The notes under the pieces were generated by a model. That model did not search any database and was not told where the DNA came from. It saw nothing but the letters and a program-made list of their open reading frames with translations. Source: an uncultured Pelagibacteraceae bacterium (GTDB lineage Bacteria; Pseudomonadota; Alphaproteobacteria; Pelagibacterales; Pelagibacteraceae). From it: a stretch of DNA of 64,000 nucleotides. Location: assembly GCA_902595535.1 (NCBI GenBank), contig CACJQI010000007.1, positions 1 through 64,000 of the forward strand, written 5' to 3'. The position numbers and the translations under genes were made by a program. Shown here piece by piece: positions 41,235-51,748 of this stretch. The first letter of the stretch is position 1. Each line of letters starts with the position of its first letter.

Positions 41235-42680
41235 TTGAATTACGTTGTATGGGATATTGAGACAGATTCAGCTCAGACGGATTGGGCTACTATTATTGAA
41301 ATTGGTGGGATTTTACTAGATGAAAATTTTAAAGAAAAAGAGCGTTTCTCCGCTAGATGCCGACTTCCTCAGGATAGGGTTCCATCTGCTACAGCACTTT
41401 GTATTAATAAATCAAATGTAGATTTGTTAACAAAAGGAAATCTAAGTCACTATGAAATGCTTTCTCAAGTTGAACAAAAATTTAGACAGTGGTCTCCTGC
41501 AACATTTTTAGGTTATTCAAGTATTAACTTTGATGATGAGGTAATTAGAAAAGAGTTTTTCAAATCTCTCAGAAAACCTTATTTAACTAATACAGAGGGA
41601 AATGCAAGACATGATGCATTAAATATAGTTAGAGCAGCATTTGCAATTGAGGAAGATGTTCTAAAAACAGAATTAAATGCAAAGGGAAACAAATCTATGA
41701 AACTCGAGTCTTTAGCAAGATTAAATGGATTTGAGTCTTCTGGAGCTCACTCTGCATTATTTGACACCGAACTTACAGTAAAGGTTCTTGATTTAATTAA
41801 ACAGAAACAGCCAACTTTATGGCAGGAGTATTTTAAAACTAGTAGCAAAATCATAGTTGAAAACATGATTAAGCAAGAAAAAATTATAACGTTAAATGAA
41901 TATTTTTATGGCAATAGTCGTCTTTATCTTTGTGCTCCACTTCATCCAAATGCATGTATGCATCCAGTTTACAAATGGGGGCAGGCTGTCGACTTGCGGG
42001 TAGATGTGGAAGCTATTCAAAAACTAAACTATGAAGACCTTAAAAAGGAAATGAAAAAATCTCCTAAATTTTTAAGAACTATTAGATCAAACAAAGCTCC
42101 AATAATATTAGATAAAAGTTATGCATTAAAAGTTGAGCCCTATAACAAAATTGATCCTAATTTGATCAATAAGAGAGCAGATTTGGTTAAAAATAATGAA
42201 AAGTTTTCAATAGATGTTTGTAATATTTTAAGGGAGGCAGCTGAAGAAAAAATGGAAACTTCGTCTCAAGAAGATATTGAGCCAGAAGAGTCTATTTATT
42301 CAGGTGGCTTTACATCGCCTAAAGATCAATCTTTATTTACTAAATTTCATGCAGGAGATTGGAAAGAAAAATTTGCATTAATAGACAAATTTGAAGATGA
42401 AAGGTTAGTTACATTTGGTCATAGTTTAATATTTAATGAAGCACCTGAAATTTTACCAAAAGAGATTCATAAAAAAATAAAGAGAAGAATAGCTTCAAGA
42501 ATTTTAAGTACAAATAAAGAAAAATGGTGGACAGTTTCTGCGTTTTATTCTGAGTGTGATGAAATTAGAGAAAATGAAGATAAAATGTTTTCGTTTAAAA
42601 ATAATGATGAAAAGCTTAAGTTTTTAGACGGTATAAATGATTATGTTATGAATTTAGAACAAAAATACTCAGATGCTTAA
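41235..42680 (+). CDS. sbcB: Exodeoxyribonuclease I (TTG start)
   Basis: VVWDIETDS, FLGYSSINFDDEVIRKEFFKSL, LARLNGFESSGAHSALFDTELTVKVLDLI; AAAGGAG SD upstream of TTG. Confidence 0.93.
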   Translation: MNYVVWDIETDSAQTDWATIIEIGGILLDENFKEKERFSARCRLPQDRVPSATALCINKSNVDLLTKGNLSHYEMLSQVEQKFRQWSPATFLGYSSINFDDEVIRKEFFKSLRKPYLTNTEGNARHDALNIVRAAFAIEEDVLKTELNAKGNKSMKLESLARLNGFESSGAHSALFDTELTVKVLDLIKQKQPTLWQEYFKTSSKIIVENMIKQEKIITLNEYFYGNSRLYLCAPLHPNACMHPVYKWGQAVDLRVDVEAIQKLNYEDLKKEMKKSPKFLRTIRSNKAPIILDKSYALKVEPYNKIDPNLINKRADLVKNNEKFSIDVCNILREAAEEKMETSSQEDIEPEESIYSGGFTSPKDQSLFTKFHAGDWKEKFALIDKFEDERLVTFGHSLIFNEAPEILPKEIHKKIKRRIASRILSTNKEKWWTVSAFYSECDEIRENEDKMFSFKNNDEKLKFLDGINDYVMNLEQKYSDA

Positions 42681-42728
42681 TTTGATAAAATCATTTGAAA
42701 GTCGTAAAATTCTAAAAGAGAATCGATA

Positions 42729-43901
42729 ATGATAGAGCAAATTTCTTACATATCACTAGGTGCACTATTAACCTTGTTAGTTGTTGCGTTTTATTATTTT
42801 AAAGTCCTAAAACCATCTCTTAATACAGATGATAAAGAAAAAGAACTATTAGAAAAAGATAAAGAATTAGTTAATGTTCAACATCAATACGAGTTGTTAG
42901 AAAAAGAATTAGAAAGCGTTAAGTCAAATTACCTAACTATAAAGGATAGTTTAGAAAATGAAAAAGATAGAAGTAAAGAACAACTTTCAACATTAAAACA
43001 AGTTGATCAATTTAAAACAGCAGTCACTGGTGATGTAGGTGAATACAAAAAATTCTTAAAAGATCAGCAAGAGTTTATAGATAAGTTAACAGGTAACTCA
43101 AAGTTTCAAGGTAATTTTGGTGAAAAATTTCTTGAACAACTTCTTCAAATGCATGGATTTAAATTAGACATAAATTATTCAAAACAAAAAAAAGAAGAAG
43201 TTTATGATTTAGATAATGATGGCTCATCCTCAACAAACCCAGATATTATGATTAACCTAACTGATAATAGTTATTTAATCTGTGACTCAAAAGTTTCTTT
43301 AGATAATTGGAAAAAATTTGTTACTGAAAAAAACGATCCACTTGAAAGAGATAGGCAATTAAAAAAACATGCTGACTCAGTTAAATCTCACATCGATAAA
43401 TTGTCTAAAAAAGATTATATCAAAAATCTTAAAAAAAATGTTTTTCCTAAAGTTGTGATGTTTATGTGTCACGAGGCAGCTTACTTATCTGCACTTGAAT
43501 GTTACCCGGATCTTTATGAATACGCATATACAAAAAATGTTTTATTAGTTGGTCCAGGAAACATTTTAGCTGTGATAAGCATTATTGAAACTATTAAAGC
43601 TAAAGAAAAGCAAATAGAGGGTGTCAGGGAAATTACCGAAACAGCTAAAAATTTGTATGATAAATTCGCAGTATTAAAAGGTCATTTAAAGAAGACTATA
43701 ACTACTTACAACTCACATGGAGCAAACCTTCAACAGGTTATAAACAACGCGTGGGCAGGTAAATCTAGTTTAGAAAAAAGAATTGAAAAATTAAAACAGG
43801 ATCATGGTTTAAATGCTACAAAAACACTTGAAAAGACTAGCCCAGTTGATGACCGGATTAGTGAAGTGGTGGATAGCGAGGAATCAAAAATTGTTAATTA
43901 A
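42729..43901 (+). CDS. rmuC: DNA recombination protein RmuC
   Basis: N-terminal TM, coiled coil, GNFGEKFLEQLLQMHGF, NPDIMINLTDNSYLICDSKVSLDNW, ALVGPGN-like LLVGPGNILAVISII. Confidence 0.93.
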   Translation: MIEQISYISLGALLTLLVVAFYYFKVLKPSLNTDDKEKELLEKDKELVNVQHQYELLEKELESVKSNYLTIKDSLENEKDRSKEQLSTLKQVDQFKTAVTGDVGEYKKFLKDQQEFIDKLTGNSKFQGNFGEKFLEQLLQMHGFKLDINYSKQKKEEVYDLDNDGSSSTNPDIMINLTDNSYLICDSKVSLDNWKKFVTEKNDPLERDRQLKKHADSVKSHIDKLSKKDYIKNLKKNVFPKVVMFMCHEAAYLSALECYPDLYEYAYTKNVLLVGPGNILAVISIIETIKAKEKQIEGVREITETAKNLYDKFAVLKGHLKKTITTYNSHGANLQQVINNAWAGKSSLEKRIEKLKQDHGLNATKTLEKTSPVDDRISEVVDSEESKIVN

Positions 43902-43948
43902 TCAATTTTGTCCATTGAATAATCAACTGAATCAATTATATCAATATT

Positions 43949-44266
43949 ATGCTTAATGATTTTAAAGACGATGATTTTGATAGTAAAATAAAAAACGAAG
44001 ATATTTCAGTTATTCAGTTCTCAGCTGCTTGGTGTGGACCATGTAAGGCTCTTGTACCGATAATGACTAAGCTTTCAGAAGAATATAAAGATAAAGCTGG
44101 CTTCTATTACGCAGACATTGAAGATGGTGGAATTAATACTGGAAGTGCTGCAGGGATTAGAGGTGTGCCGACAGTTATTATCTACAAAAAAGGTGTTGAA
44201 GTAGATAGAAAAGTTGGTGGAGTTCCTGAAAGCCATATGAAAGAGTTTTTAGATAAAAATATCTAA
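43949..44266 (+). CDS. trxA: Thioredoxin
   Basis: FSAAWCGPCKALVPI, RGVPTVIIYKKG. Confidence 0.92.
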   Translation: MLNDFKDDDFDSKIKNEDISVIQFSAAWCGPCKALVPIMTKLSEEYKDKAGFYYADIEDGGINTGSAAGIRGVPTVIIYKKGVEVDRKVGGVPESHMKEFLDKNI

Positions 44267-45531
44267 TTTAAATTCAATACTTCCCCAGCAAGATAAAGAG
44301 ATCCAGTAATTAAGATAATATCGTTCTCCTTGACCGGAATTGACCTAATAGCCTCCTCTATACTTTCTTTGTAATTGATATTTTTGAAGCTATTTAGTTT
44401 ATCTTTAAGATCTTTTCCTTTAATTGATTTTGGTTGATTTGGGATATCTATAGTGGTCAAGGTTTTAACACCCTTAAAGTAACTCATATATTCATTATGA
44501 TCTTTATTAGCCATCATTCCTAAGATGATATGTTTGTCACAATTTAAACTTTCTAAATATTCATTTAATACTTTTGCCCCTAAAGGATTATGTGAGCCAT
44601 CAACAAAAAGTTTATGATCTTTTATAAGTTCTTTAAGTTTACCTGATTTTATTTCTTGTAATCTCGCAATACTATGTATTTTTGTAATACCTTTCTGGAT
44701 ATGTTCATCTTTAATATCAAAATCTTTTATAGTTCTTATCGCTGCAATAGCTGTTGAGATATTTTCTAATTGAAATTGGCCTTTAACATTTGGCATTGGT
44801 AATTTTATTCCACCCAATTGATCTTCATAATAAAAGAAATCATTTTCTTTCAATGTAAAACTATAATTTTCATTATGAAAAAGCTTATTTGAACTGTTAT
44901 TCAAGATTGTCTTTTTTATACTATCAGTAATTTTTTTAGAACTTTGTTTTGCAACTATAATATTTGAATTTAAAAGAGTTGAAGTTTTCTCATAAATAAT
45001 TTTTTCAACAGTTTGTTCATCTTTAGGTAGCCAGTCTAAATGATCAAGACCAATTGAAGTTACAATGCTAGCGAGATTAGTTTTAAGGATATTTGTTGCG
45101 TCAAATCTATGAAATAAGCCAGTTTCTATTAGATTGATATTATCTGGATATTGAGAAGCTTTTAAAAAATAAGCTGCAGTTAATATCTCAAAAAAAGTAA
45201 TGGGTTCATTATTATTAGCATTTTCAATTTCTTCAAACAAACTTGCTAATTCTTCATCATTAAGTTCTAGGTTATTAAAGACAAATCTTTCATTGATACT
45301 TTTGATGTGGGGACTAGTGTAAATATTACATTTAATATTTGCTTCTTTAAGAATAGCAAATATCGCTTGGATGGTTGAATATTTTCCATTTGTGCCAACA
45401 ATTGAAATTGTATGAAGTTTATCTTGAGGATTTCCTAATCTTTGACAGAGATTTTGAATACGATCTAAACTAAGATCTATTTCTTTAGGATGCAGCTCTT
45501 GTAAGCGACTGACTATCTTCCGAAGTTTCAT
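44263..45531 (-). CDS. folC: Folylpolyglutamate / dihydrofolate synthase
   Basis: SIVGTNGKYSTIQAI, TSPHIKSINERF, SIGLDHLDWL, FVDGSHNPLGAKVL; 47-nt overlap with accD. Confidence 0.94.
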   Translation of the reverse strand: MKLRKIVSRLQELHPKEIDLSLDRIQNLCQRLGNPQDKLHTISIVGTNGKYSTIQAIFAILKEANIKCNIYTSPHIKSINERFVFNNLELNDEELASLFEEIENANNNEPITFFEILTAAYFLKASQYPDNINLIETGLFHRFDATNILKTNLASIVTSIGLDHLDWLPKDEQTVEKIIYEKTSTLLNSNIIVAKQSSKKITDSIKKTILNNSSNKLFHNENYSFTLKENDFFYYEDQLGGIKLPMPNVKGQFQLENISTAIAAIRTIKDFDIKDEHIQKGITKIHSIARLQEIKSGKLKELIKDHKLFVDGSHNPLGAKVLNEYLESLNCDKHIILGMMANKDHNEYMSYFKGVKTLTTIDIPNQPKSIKGKDLKDKLNSFKNINYKESIEEAIRSIPVKENDIILITGSLYLAGEVLNLN

Positions 45532-46414
45532 TTTGCTCAGAACTTATAACAGAATTTTGCTTTAACAATATTGATAATAAAGTTCCTATTTTTGATGCAA
45601 GATCTTTACGCTCGACAATTAAATCAACAAAACCTGTTTTTTCAACATATTCACTTTTCTGAAATCCTTCAGGTAATTCCTCTTTAACTGTTCCTTGAAT
45701 AACTCTAGCACCTGCAAAAGCAATTAATGCACCTGGTTCAGCGATGTGAATATCACCAAGCATTGCATATGATGCTGTAATACCACCAGCTGTTGGATCC
45801 GTAATGCATACTAAATAAGGTAAACCATTTTTCTTTAATTCATTGATAGCAAGTGTTGTTCTAGTCATTTGAGATAAAGATATTAAACTTTCCATCATTC
45901 TCATTCCTCCACCAGCGCTGATACACAAAAAAGGAGTTTGGTTTTCAATTGCATGTTGAATTCCATATAAAAAAGCTTCTCCTTCAGCTGCAGCCATTGA
46001 AGCTCCTAGAAAATCAAAATCAGAAGCAACTGCTGTAATTTTAATATTGTTAATAGTTCCACAAGCAACCATCATTCCACATTCCATACCAGTTTTTTTA
46101 CGAGCAGCTTTTAATCTATCTTTGTAAGATTTTGAATCTGTCCAATTTAAAGGATCATCTTTTGGAATAGGTGTTTTAAAAATTTCATAATTATTTTTAC
46201 CAAATAAGATATCAAATCTTTGACTTGGTTTAATTCGATGATGTCTGTTACAGTCTGGACATACCCATAAATTATTAGCTAAATCTTTTTTTAGTATTGG
46301 TCCTTTACAACATGAAGTCCAATCACTTTTAGCTATATCCTCTTTAGAAGCTCTTTCATGAAAAGCAGTTTTAATTTTTTCACCTGCTTTAATTATTTTT
46401 GTAATCCAGTTCAT
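45485..46414 (-). CDS. accD: Acetyl-CoA carboxylase carboxyltransferase subunit beta
   Basis: Zn finger CCKGPILKKDLANNLWVCPDCNRHHRI, DFDFLGASMAAAEGEAFLYGIQHA, SAGGGMRMMESLISLSQM. Confidence 0.96.
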   Translation of the reverse strand: MNWITKIIKAGEKIKTAFHERASKEDIAKSDWTSCCKGPILKKDLANNLWVCPDCNRHHRIKPSQRFDILFGKNNYEIFKTPIPKDDPLNWTDSKSYKDRLKAARKKTGMECGMMVACGTINNIKITAVASDFDFLGASMAAAEGEAFLYGIQHAIENQTPFLCISAGGGMRMMESLISLSQMTRTTLAINELKKNGLPYLVCITDPTAGGITASYAMLGDIHIAEPGALIAFAGARVIQGTVKEELPEGFQKSEYVEKTGFVDLIVERKDLASKIGTLLSILLKQNSVISSEQNETSEDSQSLTRAAS

Positions 46415-47211
46415 TTAATTTTATTTTTTAGTCTCTTGACGATATTAGTAACATTTGTGACGGTATTTTGTCTTTTATTAATTGAATTAGAAATTTCCTT
46501 ACAAATTGCACTTCCAACAACTAATCCATCAGCTTTTTTAAGTGATTTTATTGTTTTTTCAGTAATTCCGAATCCAATTACAACATTTTTAGACTTATTT
46601 TGGTTTTTAATTTTACTATATTTTTCTAGTATTTTTTTTGGTGAAACTTTTAATATACCTCCAGTTGTTGAAAGCATACTTATATAATAAATCATATCAT
46701 GAGAATCTTTGATTATTTTTTTTAATCTTATCTCAGATGTAGTAGGGGATACTAATTGAATAAAATTAATTCCTTTTTTTTTACATTTAGCAGCAAAACT
46801 TTTATTTTCTGGATAAGGTAAATCTACTACAATTAATCCATCAACTTTTGATTTTTTGCATTTTTCTAAAAATTTATTTTCATTGAATTGAAAAATCATG
46901 TTGTAGTAGCCCATTAGAATAATAGGTTTATTTTTTTTCTTACTTTTAAAATCTTTAGCAATTGAAAATACATCATTAATTTTAATTCCATTTTTAATAG
47001 CACGATAAGCACTGGTTTGTATTTGGCCACCGTCTGCAATAGGTGTGTTATGTGGAAAGCCTAATTCACAAATATCTGCATAATTAGAAATTGATTTTAA
47101 TATCTCTAAGGATCTTTTTTTATTATTATCTCCAGCTACTGTATAAGTAAGCAAAGCTGGTCTGTTTTCATTTTTAGCATTTTGAAAAGCCTTATTAATT
47201 AAAGAACTCAT
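46411..47211 (-). CDS. trpA: Tryptophan synthase alpha chain
   Basis: ICELGFPHNTPIADGGQIQTSAYRA, ILMGYYNMIF, DLPYPE, adjacency to trpB. Confidence 0.95.
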   Translation of the reverse strand: MSSLINKAFQNAKNENRPALLTYTVAGDNNKKRSLEILKSISNYADICELGFPHNTPIADGGQIQTSAYRAIKNGIKINDVFSIAKDFKSKKKNKPIILMGYYNMIFQFNENKFLEKCKKSKVDGLIVVDLPYPENKSFAAKCKKKGINFIQLVSPTTSEIRLKKIIKDSHDMIYYISMLSTTGGILKVSPKKILEKYSKIKNQNKSKNVVIGFGITEKTIKSLKKADGLVVGSAICKEISNSINKRQNTVTNVTNIVKRLKNKIK

Positions 47212-48440
47212 TATTTTTTACCTAATCTTTCTCTTAAAATATCTCTATCTTTTTTTGCATCACCACATGAATTTACAATTATAATTATATCTTTACTTAA
47301 TTTAGGAGCTATTTTAATTGCTTCTGCAAATGCGTGACTTGGTTCAAGACTAGGATTTAAATTTTCAAATTTAGTTACCATTTGATGTGCATTCAATGCT
47401 TCTTCATCTGTTGCATATGTATATCTCGCCCTTTTAGTGTCCTTTAAAAAACAGTGCATAGGACTTACACCAGGATAGTCTAGTCCAGCACTAATAGACT
47501 CAGTTTCATTTATTTGGCCCTCTTTATTTTGACATACGTAAGAGGCTGCTCCATGCAATATTCCAATTTTTGTTTTACGGCTTAATGGGGCTGCGTGCAG
47601 TTTTGAATTTTTAGGTCCACCTGCCTCAACACCAATTAATTCAATCTGTTTTTTATCATAGTCAATAAACTCGCTCCAAAATCCGTATGCTGAACTTCCA
47701 CCTCCAACACAATTAATTAATTTTATTTTATTTGGTATTTTTTTAAATTCTGATTTTAATTGTACTTTTAATTCTCTAGAAATTTGTGCTGTGCTCCAGC
47801 CACAGATTTTAACAAATATATTTGGACCAACGGTGCTTCCAACACACATATGAGTGTTATCACAATTTGATACCCAGTATCTCATACATTCACTTACAGC
47901 ATCAACTAACGTTTGGCTTCCAGAGTAAACAGGAACTATCTCAGCTCCATTCTTTCTCATTGCATCACAATTAGGTTTTTGTCTTTTAATATCTTTCGCA
48001 CCCATGAATATTTTGCACTTAAGGCCAAATTTTTTAGCTGCCATACTTAACATTTTTCCCGCATAACCTGCTCCGGTGTCTCCAACTATGTATTTTTTAC
48101 CCATCGCCTTGCAAATAAGAGCATGAACAGTTGCATTATATATCTTATGCGCGCCTCCGTTTGCTTCAGATACAACTTTCGCCCAAATTTGAGCACCACC
48201 TAGTTGATTTGTTAAATTATCAAGTTTTACAAATGAGGTAGGAGCTCCAATATAGTTTTTGAAATAATGATCTCTTTTTTTAATAAATCTTTTATCTTTT
48301 CTTAGTTTTTTAAATTCGTTTGTTAAATCTTCGACCGGTTTTTTTAAAGTCTCAGGAATAAAACTACCTCCAAATTTACCACCCCAAAAACCGTGTTGAT
48401 CATGCTGATCAATTAGTGGAATTCCTCTTTTAAGTTTCAT
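47211..48440 (-). CDS. trpB: Tryptophan synthase beta chain
   Basis: GGAHKIYNATVHALICKAMGKKYIVGDTGAGYAG, NCVGGGSSAYGFW, SAGLDYPGVSP. Confidence 0.97.
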   Translation of the reverse strand: MKLKRGIPLIDQHDQHGFWGGKFGGSFIPETLKKPVEDLTNEFKKLRKDKRFIKKRDHYFKNYIGAPTSFVKLDNLTNQLGGAQIWAKVVSEANGGAHKIYNATVHALICKAMGKKYIVGDTGAGYAGKMLSMAAKKFGLKCKIFMGAKDIKRQKPNCDAMRKNGAEIVPVYSGSQTLVDAVSECMRYWVSNCDNTHMCVGSTVGPNIFVKICGWSTAQISRELKVQLKSEFKKIPNKIKLINCVGGGSSAYGFWSEFIDYDKKQIELIGVEAGGPKNSKLHAAPLSRKTKIGILHGAASYVCQNKEGQINETESISAGLDYPGVSPMHCFLKDTKRARYTYATDEEALNAHQMVTKFENLNPSLEPSHAFAEAIKIAPKLSKDIIIIVNSCGDAKKDRDILRERLGKK

Positions 48441-49056
48441 TATGCACCTGTTTTATCTTATTTAAAAATATATCTATTTTGGATTTATCTTTTACCCCAG
48501 AAGTTTCTAGACCCCCAGATATATCTATAATATCTGCTATTTTTTTATAATTTTCAAGATTATCATTTATTTGTATGTTGCCAGCTAACATTAATGGTTT
48601 GTTAATCTTTATTTTTTGAATAAGTTCATGGTCAAAAGCCATACTTTTTTCGTAGCCTTTGCTGTCAAATAAATAAATATCAGTTACTTCAGAAAATAAA
48701 TTATGTTTTTGAACATCATTTTTATCTTTTACAGTTAAAGCTGTAATAATTTTTTTATCATACTTTTTTTTAATTTCTTTAATCTCTTCAGGTGTACAGT
48801 CATATAATTGATAATAATCAAATGGGAGATGTTTAATTTTCTCTAAAATATCTTCATCAGGCTTAACAAGCACAGCTACAAAATTAGAATTCTTTTTATC
48901 TAATTTTAATAATTCATTAAGCTTTTCAATCTCAACATATCTTGAGCTTTTTTTATAATTACAAATAAAACCAATAAATTGAGGTGGATATTGATGATTA
49001 ATTATAAAATTAAGAGTATTAAGATCTGAGATCCCACAAATCTTAGAACCTTTCAT
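48430..49056 (-). CDS. trpF: Phosphoribosylanthranilate isomerase (divergent)
   Basis: KICGISD N-terminus, LMLAGNIQ, IDISGGLETSGVKD; position next to trpB. Confidence 0.88.
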   Translation of the reverse strand: MKGSKICGISDLNTLNFIINHQYPPQFIGFICNYKKSSRYVEIEKLNELLKLDKKNSNFVAVLVKPDEDILEKIKHLPFDYYQLYDCTPEEIKEIKKKYDKKIITALTVKDKNDVQKHNLFSEVTDIYLFDSKGYEKSMAFDHELIQKIKINKPLMLAGNIQINDNLENYKKIADIIDISGGLETSGVKDKSKIDIFLNKIKQVHNET

Positions 49057-49727
49057 TAGTTTAAATGATTGATTAATGTTTGAATGTTATTTTTAATGTT
49101 GCCTTTAGTAATTGGTCTTCCAATCACAAGCCAATCACTTCCATTTTTATATGCTTGTTTAGGGGTTAAAACTCTTTTTTGATCATTTAATTTTGAATCA
49201 AATCTTATTCCAGGTGTAATAATTTCTTTTTTAAATATTTTTCTAACTATTTTAACTTCTTGTGCACTACAAACAATAGCGTCTAATTTTGCTTTTTTAG
49301 CTAACTTAGCTTGTTGGTAGACTAATTTTTCAACATTTTTATTAAAACCAATTTCATTAAGAGCTTTATTGTCTAATGATGTTAGAATCGTAACTCCTAC
49401 TAATTTAGTTTTACCAGAAACCCTCTTAGCTGCTTTTAATGCTTCTAGTCCTGAACTAATGTGTATAGTGCAATAATTAAATTTAAGATCTTTAATTGCT
49501 TTTATAGCTGAAGCACAAGTATTTGGTATATCTGAAAATTTGTAATCTCCAAAAGTTATTTGATTATTTAATTGTGAAACAAATTTTCTTCCATTTTTAG
49601 AATTTAAAAATTCTAATCCAAATTTATAACCTATCTTTAATTTTGATGTTTTTGATTTTTTTATTATTTCTTTAATTCTTGGAATATTTGTGCTGTCACA
49701 AGCTATGAATATTTTATTCTTCTTCAT
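49056..49727 (-). CDS. pyrF: Orotidine 5'-phosphate decarboxylase
   Basis: FGDYKFSDIPNTC catalytic motif, VTILTSLD, ITPGIRF. Confidence 0.95.
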   Translation of the reverse strand: MKKNKIFIACDSTNIPRIKEIIKKSKTSKLKIGYKFGLEFLNSKNGRKFVSQLNNQITFGDYKFSDIPNTCASAIKAIKDLKFNYCTIHISSGLEALKAAKRVSGKTKLVGVTILTSLDNKALNEIGFNKNVEKLVYQQAKLAKKAKLDAIVCSAQEVKIVRKIFKKEIITPGIRFDSKLNDQKRVLTPKQAYKNGSDWLVIGRPITKGNIKNNIQTLINHLN

Positions 49728-50007
49728 TGTTTAATTTTTTAAACAAGTCTTTTGACATTTTAAAGTGAATTGTTTTTTTTTGAGGTGTATTGACTTTCTC
49801 TCCTGTTTTTGGATTCCTTGAAATTCTTGCTTTTTGGATATTCGTTGAAAATACACCAAAACCCCTTAATTCAACTCGATCTCCTCTTTTAAGGGCATTT
49901 TTAATTTCACCAAGAATAATGTTGGTAAATTTTTCTAGATCTTTTTTTAGAAAATTTGGATAATTATCTGAGAGTTGTTTTAGAAGCTTTGATTTTACAA
50001 TAGCCAA
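49714..50007 (-). CDS. ihfB: HU/IHF family DNA-binding protein, IHF beta-like
   Basis: RGDRVELRGFGVFSTNIQKARISRNPKTGEKVNTPQKKTIHFK; adjacent to rpsA. Confidence 0.93.
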   Translation of the reverse strand: MAIVKSKLLKQLSDNYPNFLKKDLEKFTNIILGEIKNALKRGDRVELRGFGVFSTNIQKARISRNPKTGEKVNTPQKKTIHFKMSKDLFKKLNNEEE

Positions 50008-50020
50008 TTTTAATCTTCTT

Positions 50021-51748
50021 TTACTCTTTATCTTCTTCTTTTTTCTTTAAATCTTCAGAAAGTGATGAGAATGGCAAGTTTTTACCTGATCCTTCAGATC
50101 CATATTTATCTAAAGCTTCTTTTTTCTCAATTTCTTCTAGTAATTTTATGCTCAATGTAACTTTTCTTTTATCTAGATCAAGATCTGCAATTGCACAGTC
50201 AAGCTTTTCACCACCTGTCCATCTACTTGGTCTAGCATCAGCTGCATTAATTGCTATAGCTGACTTCTTAATTTGGAAATCCATTTCACAACCTTCAGGT
50301 CTGACCATCAATCCTTTATTATCAGTTGAGATTACTTTTACTGTTATTGTTTGGTTTTTAGCTTTGTCGTTAAAAAATTCAAAAGGATCTGCTTGTGTCT
50401 GACGTAGTCCAACCCTAATTTTTTGTTCAGATACTCTAATTTCAAGCACTTTAACTTTTATCTTGTCACCTTTTTTATATTTTTCTAATTCTTGTTCAGC
50501 ATTATTTAAGTACGTTAAATCATTACAATGTAAAAAAGCATCCACATCTAAGTCTTCTACTTTTACAAATAATGAATACTCATTTTTATTAACCACTTCT
50601 CCTTCAACATTAGTTCCTACAGGATATCTTTTCTCAAAAGTTTCAAATGGATTTTCTTGAGTTAGTCTATGTGAAATTGCAACACGTCTTTTATCTTTAT
50701 CAATCTCTGTAATAACACAATCTATTTCATCACCAACTTTGAACATTTTTTTTGCAGAAATATTTTTTTTAGTCCAACTAAGTTCACTTGAGTGAAGTAA
50801 AGTTGTAAGACCTGGTTCTAATTCACAAAAAGCTCCAAAATCCATTAATTTAGAAACTTTAACTTTATAAATTTTATTTAATTCATAGTTTTCGATGTGT
50901 TCAAAAGGATCTGGTGATAATTGTTTAACTGAACATCCAACTTGTAATTTATCTTTATCTACTGTGATTACTTTAAGATCATGTTTTTCACCAATATTAA
51001 AAATTTCATCAGGATGATTAACTCTTGAATAAGAAATTTCTTGTAGATGGACTAACACATCTAATTCACCGTTTACATTAAAGAAGCATCCAAATGTACT
51101 ATAACCTTTAACCTCAGCACCTTTAATAATATCTCCAACTTTATATTTTTCTATTATTTTTGCTTTATCTTCTTTTTTAAAAGATGAAATAATTTCTCTT
51201 CTTGAAACACATGCGTTTCCTCTAATTTTATCTAATTTAATTAATGCAAATTTTTGTGGTTCATTCATTAAATGACTTATATCTTTTAATGGTTTATCGC
51301 TTATTTGGGATCCTGGTAAAAACATTAAAGAGCCAGTATCTATATGTTCAACAATGCATCCACCCTTACATTTTGATGTAATTTTACCCATGATTGGTTC
51401 ATTTTTTTCATAAGCTTCTACAAGTTTGTCCCAACCTTTGATTTTTTGAGCTTTACTAGCAGAAACTAAAACTTCACCGTGTTTATCTTCAATTTTTTCT
51501 AACAATACTGATATTGTTTCACCTACTTTTATTTTATCAGCAAGACCCATGCTTTTTAGTTCGTTTATATCTAAAACAGGTTCACTTTTTAAACCCTCAA
51601 CAAATAGGAAAACAAACTTTTCAGTAATTTTGTTAATCTTGCCATCAATAATTTTTCCTTCTTCTATTTGGACTTTTGAAAGTTGGCTGTTTAATAGTTT
51701 TTCGAATTCTTGAGATGCTGTACTTGATAGGTCTTTATAAATTTCCAT
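50021..51748 (-). CDS. rpsA: 30S ribosomal protein S1
   Basis: Multiple S1 domains, VGDIIKGAEVKGYSTFGCFFNVNGELDVLVHLQEISYSRVNHPDEIF. Confidence 0.97.
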   Translation of the reverse strand: MEIYKDLSSTASQEFEKLLNSQLSKVQIEEGKIIDGKINKITEKFVFLFVEGLKSEPVLDINELKSMGLADKIKVGETISVLLEKIEDKHGEVLVSASKAQKIKGWDKLVEAYEKNEPIMGKITSKCKGGCIVEHIDTGSLMFLPGSQISDKPLKDISHLMNEPQKFALIKLDKIRGNACVSRREIISSFKKEDKAKIIEKYKVGDIIKGAEVKGYSTFGCFFNVNGELDVLVHLQEISYSRVNHPDEIFNIGEKHDLKVITVDKDKLQVGCSVKQLSPDPFEHIENYELNKIYKVKVSKLMDFGAFCELEPGLTTLLHSSELSWTKKNISAKKMFKVGDEIDCVITEIDKDKRRVAISHRLTQENPFETFEKRYPVGTNVEGEVVNKNEYSLFVKVEDLDVDAFLHCNDLTYLNNAEQELEKYKKGDKIKVKVLEIRVSEQKIRVGLRQTQADPFEFFNDKAKNQTITVKVISTDNKGLMVRPEGCEMDFQIKKSAIAINAADARPSRWTGGEKLDCAIADLDLDKRKVTLSIKLLEEIEKKEALDKYGSEGSGKNLPFSSLSEDLKKKEEDKE

